NCBI GenBank assembly: GCA_021396245.1
Contig: WNYE01000041.1
Location: 186,001 to 250,000, forward strand
DNA length: 64,000 nt
Direction: 5' to 3'
Source: Sporothrix humicola
Lineage: Eukaryota; Ascomycota; Sordariomycetes; Ophiostomatales; Ophiostomataceae
The translations under genes were made by a program, and so were the position numbers. Shown here piece by piece: positions 22,601 through 35,537 of this stretch; within the stretch, counting starts at the first letter, position 1, and every line of letters starts with the position of its first letter. The notes under the pieces are model-generated. The model searched no databases. It saw only the letters and a list, made by a program, of their open reading frames with translations, and was not told where the DNA came from.

Positions 22601-24040
22601 GGAGGTGAAAGGGAGTCCAACCCATAAAATGCCCGACCCTCCATATTTCACTTTTTTCTTGGCATTCTCCGTCACTCCCGGCCCGGGTCGGATAGTTTCC
22701 GGAGGAGCGGTATGGCGCCACAAGAGCAAAGACGTTGAAAGACAGCGCTGCCTGCAGGATCCTGAGTGTGGGGTATTGGGTGTTGGGAGAAGAATACGAT
22801 TTTTTCAAGATGCGTCGTAAAAAAGCACGAGTACGTTCCCCAACACATGCGTCCTCCGAAGCACACCTCGCGGACATAAGACGCACAAGGCTCCTGGCCG
22901 CGGATATCCGATGTCGGTCGACCGAGGAAGCGCACAGAACGTACCATGAGGTTGGGGAGAAAATCAGAGTGCAGGAAACTTGTTCGTTCCTTGTTTTCAT
23001 ATCTCCTCTTGCTTTCTCATGTTTGTCGACTTATTTTTCTCTAGACAAATCTTTGCAGGCCGTATTTGCCGAGTCTGCACAATCAATTTTCAACGCAGGC
23101 TTTTTCCATGTTCGGCGCCGAAAAAAACACGCCAGCAAACGCCACAGCGTGTCTGGAAAGGTTCCCATTGTCTTGTTTGCCCAGAAGTTGCCGTCCTCTG
23201 GGGCCCATCTCCCTGTCGATTTTCGATATTTTCTACATGCAAATCCTGCCGTCCGTGTCTTCTTTTGTTAGTGCCTGGCAGATCCTCGTAAGATACTATC
23301 GTGCTCGGGGAGTCTGGCAGGGCATATTGCAAGAATGCAAAGCGTGTCTTTGTCTGGTCGCCGATGATTAATCAGAGTAAGAAAAGGGAAAAAGAGAAAC
23401 AAAAGAAAACAGAGTCAAGAAATGAAAGTGCCCGCCTCCTAGCCTCCTTCTTGCCATTATCATGGGCTTTATGTTGCTCCTACCTCCAGTAGTGCTCAGT
23501 TCTCAGTGGCGATTAGTCATTTCGACGTATGCTCTGTCGCTACGATGTGGCAGCTCGCCTTCACAGGATATCTCCGTGGATTTTGCGATAAGATAGCTAA
23601 TAGTGGCCTTGTTGGGCTAGGGATCACGTGATCACTAGCGCCATAGATTAGCCCTGCCCGGGAGCCACAGATTCTGGCATTCTCCCCCTTCTCTCTATGC
23701 AACATTTCTTCTGTGCCACATGCCCAACAGGCCTCGATGGCGCTCGGCTCCGCGCCGATGTGGGCAGTAGCGACGCCCTACGACGTATCTTGCAACGATG
23801 TGGCCTTGCCAGCATGCCTTCTCTCGCCAGCTGCCTGGCTGGGCCTGGTCTAATTACCATCTTCCCTCACTCTTTGCCCCAATTCGCTCTTGCCTCCTCC
23901 AGAGCTTCTCCCAAATAACAGTGTGGTCGTCGTTAGTGCCTTCCCTCCCGAACGGCATTAATACGGAGCGAAAATTATCAGTGTGCTCTTGTACTTTTGT
24001 AGAGCAGGCCAAAGGGCCTTAGAAAGCTCCAAAAGAGACC
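16657..24040. other. Long gene-free spacer between divergent genes
   Basis: The beta-glucosidase gene (minus) and the zinc transporter gene (plus) diverge from the two sides of this spacer. Only short, mutually overlapping open frames occur, with no recognisable domain, no convincing exon chain and no tRNA or 5S gene that I could see. Composition is ordinary, so this is not RIP-degraded repeat DNA. A short degenerate direct repeat built on GAGAATCGA occurs near 19,605-19,630. Rapidly evolving non-coding RNAs or small genes cannot be excluded by eye. Confidence 0.55.
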
Positions 24041-24570
24041 TGGGCATTGTTCGTTTTTTTTGCATCTTCTATCCTCTTCTTCAGTCTCTTTTCCCCTCTT
24101 TTTTCTATTATCTGCTCCATCATTTTTGATAGAAATTTTCTTTTCAATTTCGTCGATTCATCTTCCCCGTTTGATCCCCTTTATTGACGATTTTGTGCGC
24201 TTTCAGCTCACCCTGAGACGCCTCCTAATTACGAACAGCGCATTCCGTGCAGAAGGTGCGACCCTTTGTCACCCGATCGTCCCTTCCCGCTAAATTTCGC
24301 CTGCTGTCACGCCCTCAATACCTTGTTCCTCCCTCCCACCAAACTACAGCAGGCGATCCCCTTTTGGCGCCGTTGACGTGATTAAATATACTTGCCTCCC
24401 TTCCTTCCCACGACTTTATTTTTTGTTATTCTTCTCTCTCCTCGCCCTTGGATGCTGTCGACGCTCCTTTTAACAACAGCAAACATTTTTATCTCGCGTC
24501 GTTTCTCACGGTCCCATCCGACGAACTTTCGATCCCGTTTTCCCTGCCATAATTAGATTGCGCGCGCCGC
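24041..24570 (+). promoter_or_regulatory. CT-rich promoter and leader of the zinc transporter gene
   Basis: About 500 bp of strongly pyrimidine-rich sequence, ending about 230 bp before the start codon, is typical of fungal promoters and 5' leaders. A short AT-rich element (TTAAATATA) lies near 24,382 inside it. I see no clear Zap1-type zinc-response element. The function is inferred from position and composition. Confidence 0.4.
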
Positions 24571-24803
24571 TGCCCTGTCCTGCAGGAGGCTTTGACCACC
24601 CAAAACAGCTTTTACCCGAATTTTTGGAGAAGGAGAGAAAAAAAGGAACGAAAAACGTCATTCGACCAAAACGCAACCTCAACTCGCTGTCGCCATTCCG
24701 TGCAGCCAGCACATCGTCGAACCATCCCAACACCCGCGTCTGCGCCCGCGCGCGACGTTTTCCCTTTCTCTCCGTCTCTGGCGCCCCCACAAAATCCGAC
24801 AAA

Positions 24804-26824
24804 ATGAAGGGCTGGTCGAAGACGACGCGCATCGGCGTCATGATGGCGCTCGATACCGTCTTCCTCGCGATTGAGCTGGGCGTCGGCTACTACGTCTCGA
24901 GTCTGGCTCTGATTGCCGATGCCTTCCACATGGTACGCGCTGGCCGCCTATCTGCAGCGTCGCGTTCGCAAATCGACGTTTTCCCGGTTTCACATGCTAA
25001 CTTTCGATGCAGCTCAACGACATCATCTCTCTCGCAGTCGGCCTCTGGGCCGTGAATCTCGCCCGCAAAGAATCCAACGACCGCTACTCCTACGGCGTAC
25101 GTTCTCACTCACCGTTTTGGCCTCGAACTCTTGGGTTTTCATAGTTTTAACACCCCTTCTAGTGGCTCCGTGCCGAAATCCTCGGTGCCTTCTTCAACGC
25201 GACTTTCCTCATCGGCCTCTGCGTCACCATCGTTCTCGAGGCCATCCAGCGCTTCTTCGACCCGCCCGATATCAGCAACCCCGAGATCGTGCTTATTGTC
25301 GGCTGCTTCGGCCTGGCGTCCAACCTCGTCGGGTTCTGGGTCCTGGGCGGCCACGGCCACTCTCACGGCCCTGGCGGCGATCTTGAGTCTGGGCACGGCC
25401 ACGATCACGGCCATGCTCACGGCGGCGAGCACAACCACTCGCACGACGACCACGAACACGAAGATAACGCTGTCGATGGCGCTGACGACGTGGACAGCTG
25501 CCCCGACGAGGACGAGGAGGCCAACGCCGAGACCACACCCCTGAGCCCCGACAACCGGCGGATTGCTTTTGCAGGCATCAACCACGGCCACGAGCGCTCC
25601 AACAGCCGTGGCTCTGCCCGCTCGAGAGGCACGCGTGGCCGCACCAACAGCGGCCGCCGTATCAAGACTACGATCAACGACATTAGCATCCACCCGGCCA
25701 GCTTCCGCAACGACATCCGCGAGATCATTGCTGCGAGCCAGTCGCGCAACGTCGAAGACAACGAGGTCGACTCGGACGACACGACCACGGTTGGCGACAA
25801 CACGCCTGCCAACGCCGGTACTGGTACCAACGGTTCTACTGCCACCGAGCGGACGCCCCTTATTGGCAGCGGCAGCCCCGGCTCCAGCAAGAAGAGCTCT
25901 GGCAAGTACGGTGGAGCCGCTAGCCCTGACCACAAGCACGACCACGACCACAGCGGCGCTCACGGCCACAACGACGACCATGCTCACACTCACCACCACT
26001 CTCGTCGCCGCGATTCGCACGGTGGCCACCACCATAACGAGCCCCGGGACCCCAGCAAGGCCGGCGGTCACAGCCACGGCGACATGGGCATGAACGCCAT
26101 GGTTCTCCACGTCATTGGCGACGCTCTCGGAAACATCGGTGTCATTGTCACGGCCCTGATTATCTGGAAGACCAACTGGAAGTACCGCATGTATGCGGAC
26201 CCGATCGTCTCCCTCTTCATCACTCTTATCATCCTCAAGTCCGCCATTCCCCTGACCAAGGCCACCTCCAAGATTCTTCTGCAGGCCACACCGGACCACA
26301 TCAACATCAACGATATCCGCGAAGACATTGAGGATTTGGATGGCATCCTAAGCTGCCACCACGTCCACGTTTGGCAGCTGTCCGATACCCAGATTGTTGC
26401 CTCGCTGCACATTGAGGTCGCCTTCCCCATCACCGACAACGGCGGCGAGCGCTACATGGACCTGGCACGCCGCGTGCGTAAGTGTCTGCACGGCTACGGC
26501 ATCCACAGCGCCACGATCCAGCCCGAGTTCAGAGTCGGCCTGGGCCACGCTGGCGACCATGCCGTCTTTGGCGACAGCCTGCCCACCAGCGCGCCTGCCT
26601 CTGCCACGACTTTCACCACACCCGCTACAGCAACTTCGTCCACCGCCAAGGCGGGCGGCATCGATTCTGCTGCTGCCGGCGGTCCCAGCTGCCTCCTGGA
26701 CTGCGTCGATGACTGCGCCGCCCAGGGCTGCTGTTCCATCACATCTCGCACAGGCTCTCGGACGGGCTCTCCGCCAGGCAGCAGTGCAAACAGTGAGCAC
26801 GGCGGCCACTCGCATTCTCACTAA
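24804..26824 (+). CDS. ZRC1: Zrc1/Cot1-type vacuolar zinc transporter (CDF family)
   Basis: Three exons (24,804-24,932; 25,013-25,096; 25,163-26,824) give 624 residues. The first intron shows a TGCTAAC branch site. Cation diffusion facilitators of this group exchange zinc, and sometimes cobalt, for protons into the vacuole. The two metal-site helices are visible: HMLND with His42 and Asp46 in helix 2, and HVIGD with His387 and Asp391 in helix 5. The loop between helices 4 and 5 (about 132-375) is very long and has two histidine-rich clusters separated by a Ser/Thr/Arg-rich linker. The cytosolic C-terminal domain (HHVHVWQL) is intact. A cysteine cluster (CLLDCVDDCAAQGCC, about 580-594) and a final HSHSH tail follow. 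Cot1 orthology is possible, since filamentous fungi often keep one gene for both. Confidence 0.93.
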
Positions 26825-27770
26825 ATTATACCATTATCCTTTATTATTTTCCTTACTTGTCACCTTATCATTACCAACATTCAGGATACCCTGCCTGACC
26901 AGACTCTCTTTCCTTTACTCTTTTCCTTGTACTTGACTTAGAGCAGTATCCTTTCTCTGTTACACTATTCCAAAAATCTTATCTGTACATGGTTTTACAT
27001 TTTCTTATGTCTTTGTTATTCTAATGGGCTGCATTATTTTCTTCGGCGTTTGAAGCTTCAAGGCGTTTTTATTTGTCTTTTTTGTCGGTGCAACTCAAGT
27101 CTCATTAAGGCGGCACCCAGGATATAATCTTTATTTATATTCTATATTGTATATGTTCATATTTCAGGAGACTATGTGATAATGTCTGGTAGATGGTAGA
27201 TGGTAAATGATAAATGATGATTCGAAATTAACTACTCTGAAGAGAAAAGAGACAAAAATGAACAGGCTCGCTCGCTTCTGACTTCATCAAGCCTTTTTTC
27301 AGTGGTTGACAAAGACACAGAACAAACAAACATAACAAAAAAGAGAGAGAAGCCGGAACCTCCCCTCTACTGGTATCATTTTGGAGGGGTATAACTGTAG
27401 GGTGGGGTTCTCGAGAAAATTAAAGAAAAAAGGAGACAGAAGAGACGGAGGTACTCGAGGACCTCGAAAGAAAAGAAGGAGAAAAAACAACAAGCGAAAA
27501 ATCAAAGCAGCAAGAAGCAAACGCATAAACAAACGAAGACATAAAAGGTCAAAAGATTGCGTGACATGATTGAAAAGAGAGCGCCGAGTACATAGGGCGG
27601 GTAGCAGATGGGGTTTTTTAACAAAGGAAAATCAAAAGGTGGTTCAAAGAAATGAAATGCAAGATCCAAGACAGACTCTACCGACACGAGAGTGCAACAG
27701 GTCCGACTCACTATGTGGAGAAAATAAGAAAGTGAATTCTGTCAGACACCTTCGCAGAAGCAATGTCGAT
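26825..27770. other. Convergent intergenic region between zinc transporter and Msb1
   Basis: This 0.95 kb holds the 3' ends of two converging genes. T-rich stretches follow the zinc transporter stop. A short imperfect repeat of GGTAGAT/GGTAAAT units lies near 27,188-27,222. No coding region is supported. Confidence 0.6.
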
Positions 27771-30700
27771 CTAACGGCGGATGGGAGGAGAAGCACGGGC
27801 ACCAGGAGGCGAGACACCCTCCATGTTGCCCGTCAGCTCAGCCACGCGGGCCTTGATGCGAGCAACGCGCGATTCAATAGCTAGAGACAGATTGTTAGTA
27901 ATCGGGGTTCATAAGTAGACGGTCTCGGGTTAGGATCAACTTACTCTCTTCACCACTAGTGTCACCATCAGCATCGGCAGGCTTGCTGCTGTACTCTCTG
28001 CGTGCAGCAGGCTCCTCTGCCTGGCGCTGTGCAGCACGGTCCGCGGCGTTTTTCCGGATCTGGGCCCAGCGGTCCACGGCAGGGACAACGGGGGAAGGCG
28101 ACGCCTCCGTAGTCGGCGCAGGGGCAGCAGGGCCTGGGGAAACAGGCGACCGCTGGCGGGCAATCGGCGGGGGAACCGCATCATCAGCCTCGTTGTCAGA
28201 GTCCTCAGGGACAAAGGCCGGCTGGTCAGTCAGAGGGCCCTGGTCGAACCGGGAGAACTCATTGGCCGCATCCTGGGCCTCGGCGGTGCCAACACGCGAA
28301 AGCGAGTCGTTGGATGCCGCATAGATGGGCTCAGGGACAGTCGGGGTTCTTGGGGGCTCCGCTGGCTGCTCGATTTGAACGGGAGGAGCAGGCGCCGCAG
28401 CCGCGGCGAGAGTCGGGGCCGGGGCCGCCACAGGGCCAGCAGTTGCCGGTTCGGCCTGGGGAGCAGGAGCAGCCTTAGCAGGTGCCGAAGGAGCAGCTGA
28501 AGCAATCGATGCAGGCTTGGAGGCAGGGGCAGCCGGGGCCGGAGCAGCCTTGGAGGTGTTCTTGTTCGCATCAGCGGCCAGCAGGGCGTTCACACCAGCA
28601 GCAGCGTTGTCAGGCAGCTTAGACTGGCGGTTTTTGCGGCCGAACAGCTTCCGCAGACCACCGGTGGACGAAGATGGGGGAAGCGATGCCTTCTCCTCCT
28701 TACCATCCTTGTGGAGCTTCTTGGCTGTCTTCTTGCTCTCGGGGCTGGTCCCAACAGCTGGTGTGGGAACCGCGGCGACAGCAGGGCGCACGGAGTTCAA
28801 GCTAGCCTGGTTGTCCTTCGGGGGAACCGGGGGCGACATACGACCAGACTCCTCCTGGCGCTCAGCAGGATGGATGCTTGTGGGAGAATCAGCCACTCTG
28901 ACTGCCTTCTCAGACATATCTAAAGAGTCCTCATTACGCTCGGGGGCGGGCAGGATAGCGAGGCTTGCCGATTGGATCGGTGCAGCTGCAGGAGCCGGTG
29001 CAGGCGCAGGTGCTGCAGTGGGTTGAGGAGCGGCAGCCGGAGCTGCCACCGGCTTTCTTGTGCTCTCGGATTCGGGGGCGGCCTTTCCATTGCCGTTAGT
29101 CGAAGAGTGAATGCCGTTCATGTGGACAGCCGGTGTGGACATTGATGCAGGGTTGCCACGGCCAGCGTTGGCGTTGGACAGGTATGCGTCGCGGATGGCC
29201 TCCTTGTCGTACTTGCTGGCCCACTTCATGGCTGAAGAGGCCTCCGAGGCAATGACGGGCTGGATTGTCAGAATGCTGGTCGTCTTCTCGGCCGACGCGT
29301 TCTCGACACGGCCGCGCTTCGCCAGAGCAGAGCCGGCCTGTTCTCTCTCCTGCATTCTCTGACGCTCCTGCAGTCTCTGTGCAGCAGCCTGGATCTTGGC
29401 CTGCTGGTCGGCAACAACGCTGGTCTTGCTAACACCAAGCGAGTTGCTAGGAGCAAGGAGGCCGTGCTGGCCACGGTCAAGCGTTTGCTTGCCGGTGGTA
29501 GACTTGCTGCGAGAGACACCCTTGTTCCGGCGCGTCCAGCTGAAGAAACCCTTCTTTTCGGCAATGTATGCGCCCGGATCAGGCTCAGCGGCCGCGCCCT
29601 TGACAATCTCCTCCATCACCAACCAACGGCCCGTCCGAATGCGAGTCTCAATGACAGCACATCTTCCAAACGCCGATTTTCGCTCAGGGGTCTCTTCAGG
29701 CGCTAGACTTGTCATCCACACCCACCAGAATGAGTCGTCCAGGTCGAAGCGGCTAATGCTGGCAAGCTCACCAGGCTCGAGTGTGCGCTCTGTCTCAAGG
29801 CGAGGGCGGTGAGACTGAGAGCTCCGCTGGCGAATGTTTGTATCGATCGGGGGAAGAACCTTGTCGGGTGGGAGCAACATGTTCGTAGGGCTGTTCGGGC
29901 CGTCGTCAACAAAGCCAGATGAAAGGAAGTCGGCCCAAGAAGGCGTTGTCGGCCGGGCAAGTCCGTCACCACCGGAGGCGGGTGTGGTCCGCAGACCGCG
30001 GTTGCGCCGGCTTGCAAGGTCTTTTGCGCTGTCGTCCTCGTCATCCTCTTCCTCCAGCACGCTACCAAAGCCAATGTCCTCAAAGCGCGACCATGATGCA
30101 TCGCGAAGAGATGTAGAGTGCTTGGAGCTGGAGACTGCCTGTGTCTGGTTTGCCGCCGAGATCGCCTTAAGAACTCTGCGGCACTCGTCGGTGAGGGCCT
30201 GAACGGGGTCTTCGTAGTCGGAGAACTCACGCAGCGCGCGGTCCTCATCGCGGTACTGGAAATGGCTGCCACGGCGGAGTAGGGAGAAAGGAGTAGGAGA
30301 AACTGTGTCGACAATCATGATGACCTTGTTGGTCGACGACTGGAGCAGGCTCGGCCGCTGAGGCGGATATTCAGTCTCCTGCAGGAGCTTCTGGAGGGAC
30401 ATGGGGAGTGTGGCAAAGCTGCCAATGTTCTGCTGTGGTGACAACGAGCGCAGGTATGCGAAGAACAAGTGGCTTGTCGCATCGGCGGCCTTGAGCCACT
30501 CCTTATAGCCACCCTCGAAGCCGTTGCCTGTGTCGTTGTTTTCAAAAGCCCACCAAGACGCCATGCGCGACAGTTTGCGACCACCGAAACCATTGATCTT
30601 GCCATGCGCGGCAATGGCCGACAGCAGGTCAAAGAAGCTGAAAATGATGCTAGAACGGGCATGGTTGTCCACACTCAAGGGAATAAATGTTGTGAAAGAG

Positions 30701-31384
30701 CTGTGCGCCCCACGTGAGTCTATATATGAGATATGGTGTCAGCAAAAATATATATATATATATATAACGGAAGATATCAAACCATATGTGTGGTTAGGTG
30801 AAGGCACGTACCTTGCTCGCCGATTTTGAAGAGCTCGTATGCATCCCAACCAACAATACCGCCTTGCAGACGGCTCCAGCACCATTTCACAACACCAGAA
30901 ATAACCATTGGCTCGGTCATGCGCAGCTCCTGAAGCAGCAGCTCGCCGGACAGGGGCGCATTCTGGTCAAAAAAGTGGCGGATAAAAGTGCGGACGGCGC
31001 TGGGATCGGATGTGGGCCGGAAAGGAAGCAGAAGGAACGGGATATCAAGCGCTGTATGAGGCAAACGGGTGGCTGTTAGCAAACATATCACCAAATCGAG
31101 TAATACGAGGATAGAAAAAGCAAATAAAACCAAAGCAACGGTTATAAATACGCCAAGCAAGGGGGAGCAAAAAGCATAAACGAACCTCTGGCCTTCAATT
31201 CCTCTGTGCAGAGCTTCACCAGCTCATGGATCTCCTCCGGCTCGACGGTCTTCCGGGTGTAGGCATCCTCCCACCGGGGCTTAGCCGGCACCTGGCTGGC
31301 AAAGTCCTGGCCGGCGCCGTTTTTCTTGGACTTGACCTTGGTGGGACCGTCCTTGCCCTTGAGGCGCGAAAATATGCTGGGCAT
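27771..31384 (-). CDS. MSB1: Msb1/Mug8 morphogenesis protein (RhoGAP-like domain)
   Basis: Four exons, in transcript order: 31,384-31,186; 31,051-30,812; 30,719-27,945; 27,880-27,771. The joined frame is 1,107 residues. Msb1 family proteins act at sites of polarised growth with Cdc42/Rho1 signalling and formins. The conserved RhoGAP-like domain fills roughly the first 440 residues, with the family start (KPRWEDAYTRKTVEPEE), FKIGEQ at the exon 2-3 junction and the later segment GGRKLSRMASWWAFEN. The middle is a long Ala/Pro/Ser-rich disordered region. The last exon is only 110 nt and adds a basic heptad-like segment (SRVARIKARVAEL) ending in IRR. Reading through intron 3 instead would end the protein 45 nt into the intron. 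Intron 2 contains a TA dinucleotide run. Exon 1 begins MPSIFSRLKGKDG, which fits relatives. Confidence 0.9.
30749..30766. repeat. (TA)n run inside Msb1 intron 2
   Basis: About nine uninterrupted TA units lie in the 92-nt second intron of the Msb1 gene. It is a likely length-polymorphic microsatellite. Confidence 0.85.
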
Positions 31385-31459
31385 CTTTCCGTGCCGGTAA
31401 CGCTTGTCGCCGTGCCCGTTTGTTGTTGTTTGTTGTCGTTATCCTAGACCAATTGGGAG

Positions 31460-31840
31460 TAAAATCGGAACGTCGCAAACGAAAAGAGGTTGGCAGGTGA
31501 AAAGAGAGTCGACGGAGGGGGAGCGGCGCGGCAGAAGAAGGGTCACAGCGAAATGTGAGGCCGGGGTTTGCAGTCGGAAAAGAGAAAGGGTCGAGGTGGT
31601 AGCAATATGTCGCCGATATAAAAAAGGGGACCGAGATCAGGCGAGGGGAGGTTAAAGCAAAAATAGAGGTGAAAGAGAAAGAAAGTGTCAAAGTGAGGCA
31701 GAAAAACAGGCCCGAGTCGAGCAGGAGAGAAAAAAGGGGTGGGACAGGCAAAAAAGGAAGGGACGGGACATTTGATGCGCGTGGACAGGGTAGGAGCGAC
31801 GGGATAAGAGACGATGGGAAAGAGCAAGGCTCTTTTTACT
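31460..31840 (-). promoter_or_regulatory. Pyrimidine-rich tract upstream of Msb1
   Basis: The Msb1 coding strand is CT-rich over about 380 bp beginning about 75 bp upstream of the start codon, a common feature of fungal promoters and leaders. No specific factor site is claimed. Confidence 0.35.
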
Positions 31841-34800
31841 TTTGTCGACTCGGTCTTTCCCTATTCTGAGTGTGCTGCCACTCTACTTTGCTAGCTGCGT
31901 GTTTTCATTCAGGGGGAGCGCCAAATGGGGAAGGGGGGATGGGCAAGGGTTGACCTGCTTTGGCCTTGCATTGGGTGGGCGAGACATGGGGGTAAAAGAG
32001 GAACACAGCAAAGAGAGGAAAGAGCGATGGGGGACGGCCAGCAGCCGGCCAGCGAAAAATTAAAGGGGGCAGGGGTGTGCACGCAGTAAACAGAAGGTGC
32101 AGAGCAGGTGTGTTTGAGCGTAAATGAGTGCTCTTGTGCCATCCTGCCCCGAGCCGGTAGTGATTTGCAGGGAAGGAACTTCACAAGACATGCTCTGTCG
32201 GGTTTGGTCCAGGTCTTGGCAGGTGCGGCCAACACAGAAAGTGCAGCCAAAGCCCAATTGTGCACGACGGTATGGAAGCTCTTTCCAGCTCTCGAGAAGT
32301 GCTCGCAGGTGGCTCACGAACGAAGAAGGAACGCGACGGTCAGAATTGGGGCGTTTTAGACTGCCGCATGGACGGCCTCCGTTCGTAGAATTAGACGGTG
32401 TTCTCCGTAGTTTTCAGCATTTGGCAAAGACCAAACACAAATAGTTCACACTGCACACGCCACGACGTATCAACTGCCAGCGTTGCTGTCAAGGCTAGCT
32501 CTAACGGGTTGGTCTGACGGCATTGGCTCCAGCGTTTCGTTTCCCTGTCTTTTGACCGAATGCCTTGCAATGGGACGAAAAGAAGACGTCAAAACGCACG
32601 AAAAGCGGACAATTGCGCACAAGTCCAACAAAAGGCGAATATCATCGAGGACGGAACACGGAAGAGAAATACTGGTCCACAGCGGGCGGCTGACAGACCA
32701 TAGACAAAACGGCGAGAGACAGCTGCGAAAAAGAAAGAAAAACAGAGCGGGGAGCGCCGAGAAAACGGTGGGGAGTTAAATTGGAGGAGCAAAGGTACGA
32801 CGCCCACGGCCCTGATCCCACGTTTTTCTGGCCATTGCTTGCTCTGCTGACACTTTTCTTTTGTTCGGTTTCCGACATGCGTCCATATCCTCAGCAGGTC
32901 GCAGGCGTTTGAGTGGCCAGCAATGGCCAGTCGTCCTACCAAGAGAGATTGAGGATTTGTTTCGTCACGAATCTCCTACATCGCGAGCAACGAAATACCA
33001 AAACGACCGACAAATGGCCAGGAACGCGCCTCATTACCGGACGACTAGACGGCACTACTCCGTAATTTAAACGAAAGTCGAATAACAATAGCGCCTCTTT
33101 GGCTCAAGCACCAACGCTTAGTCTTCCCTTGCATCTTATCTGAGAGTGGGCAAGACAAAAAAAGCACAGTATCAAGCGCCCCCCCCCAAGCAGTGGCGGG
33201 AAACGCCAGTGGGGTCCGAGGGCGGGACAGGGCGAGACGGCGTGTTTTAGGGCCACCGTTAGAAATCGAACCGCAGAATCACTGTTTCGAGACGGGATGA
33301 CAGCGGGGTGAGGATTCTGAGTACGATCTGTACGAAGAGGATCAGACGGTCGAAAATGCAACTGGACAGACAAATGAGTATTGTCTGTGTGCTGCGTGTG
33401 GCGAGACACTTTGCTGTGTGGCTAGCTTCGATATCGGTGTCAATATCTACATCGCATTCTGTCACATGAGATGCCACGATCTGCCCAACTCGCAAGAAAC
33501 GGCCTTGCTGTCTGAGGTCATGCAGACGGCCAGCAAACGATGGCATGCATCCAGCACGGGCCAGCAGCGTCAATGCGGACCATCTTGAGATCTACGGGGC
33601 AAGAAAACACTGCCAGCATCACATTGCGTCCACGGTATCTTTCTCATTTTTTCAGTGTTCGGTGCATTCTTTTCGGGCGCTTTGGAGATGCGCCGACGGC
33701 GACGGCCGAACCTCGCCGTGGCGGAGGCGCAAGAATAGAGGTATCGAACCTATCGAACTTTACTCCATAATACATCTTCGATCGACAAAAATTTTCCGCC
33801 ACCAAATGTGCGAGTGTCGTACTCATGTCTTACCCAGACACCAAGCCTTTGCCCTCCTTCAGCCTCAGCCCTCACACCGCATACCTGGAGCTGTAAGGAG
33901 AAGAGAGCTTGTGAGAGCTTGCATGTTAGCTAGCCTTTTTCGCTGCCGAGAGATGCAGCTGATCCGGCTCACCGTTTCTTGCACCCTTTTTTCCTTTTCC
34001 CTTTTACTTTTTCAGAGTGGTTTTTCTCAGCATGGTGTCTCTTATTTTTATTTTTATTTCACCTCAGCTCCTTACTTGCCCTCTCTGTGCAGACTCGTGC
34101 CGCCGCCAATGATATGTCTCCGCATGCATGCAGAAACCACTACCGGAGCGGGATGCAGGCGAAAAGGTGGTATTGCTCCTGGGGTGGGTGACCGGGGGTG
34201 GCTTTCCAGTCAGCCAGCTTTGCCAGCATGGCATGGTCCAGCCCGGGCAGGTCTAGTCCGAGCCAGCTGGCTATCTGCCAACGCAGCAAAAGTATGAGCT
34301 GGCAGACGATGCAAGAATAAAAAAAGAAGAGAGAAATTTTTGCGTTGTCGTAAAAGCGCAAAGCTCGGGTGTTCTGGAGCATCGTCCGGGCCATGGCATA
34401 GAATTGCGAGGCGCCTCATTTTTATGTCGTGACAGGTGAGTTTCTTCAGGTGGACAACGCCTCTTCTTATTGATACAACCCTCTTCAGGCACGGTGCCTT
34501 GTTGGGTGTTGCACACATTTACATATTTTACAGGGCACATCGACACATATTGGAGATACTTGTACGTCGTATAATGTTACAAATTCAATTGAACCCGAAA
34601 TATCGACGCCATAACACGAATGTCAAAGAAAAGGCACACAAGCCACACGAAACGCTGAAACAGAGACGACAGACGTATGTCAACAAACTGGCTCTCCATA
34701 GCCGAATTATCTTATATAAACGAAGAACTGGCAACAGCCTTGTATCAATAAATCCATGACGCCACGATTTGTCCTCATTACCCCAAGTGATATGCAGCAA

Positions 34801-35537
34801 AGGGCGTCAGTGTGTTGTCTGAAGGATTCCCTGAGGTTAATCTGTACAGATCCCGGGCCTTTGGGTCGTAGAAACAATCTAATATTTGTAAATTTGTGCC
34901 CGACAGGCCTCGCGGTGCGGACAAAATAAGAAATAAAGAATCTTGCAATATATTTCGATATTTTATCCGCGAAGTGGGGAGAAATGGACATGGCTAGAAG
35001 CCTGCAAAAGAACTACATTATCTCTTCCTTGCGTTCTTCTTTGTCTCAAAAGTAGAAACGTACGACAAAATAATAATAGGAAAACGAAAAGAATAAAAGG
35101 AAAAGGTAAAGAGAAAAGACCAAGGAAGAAGCGCGACAACGGGAGCAAGGAAGAGGAACATCCCGTGCGGTGCGGATTCCGAAACACATTTTGCGGCGGT
35201 TGATTCGTTGCTTATGCACGACGAGGCCTCGCCAGGCGAACGATCAAAATGCCGTGAAATGTACAGCGTGCAAGTGAATAAGAATGCGTGGTAAAAGAAA
35301 GAAAAATAAATAAATACATAAAAATAAGAAACACCGAAAACCAGGCGATGCAGAAAAAGATAGGCGGGGCGTGCGTTGGTTCCAGTTCTTTGCCAACCTT
35401 GGTCCATGCAGCCAGCCTTTTCGTCGTTGGGAGAGTGCAGCGTTCTTTTGGTTTTGTACGACGATATCGGTAGAGGACCCTGTCTCACGGCGTGTTGCTT
35501 GTGCAGCTCTGTCGGGCGTGGCCATAAAAAGGCACGT

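Noticed and set aside
22470..23371. Cluster of overlapping 80-180-codon frames on both strands, some Cys-containing
   Set aside because: No frame has a coherent cysteine pattern, signal peptide or splice signals, and they compete with each other. A coding gene is not supported.
33545..34297. 250-codon open frame on the + strand
   Set aside because: No known domain, mixed composition, and other frames overlap it; there is no plausible promoter or splice pattern.
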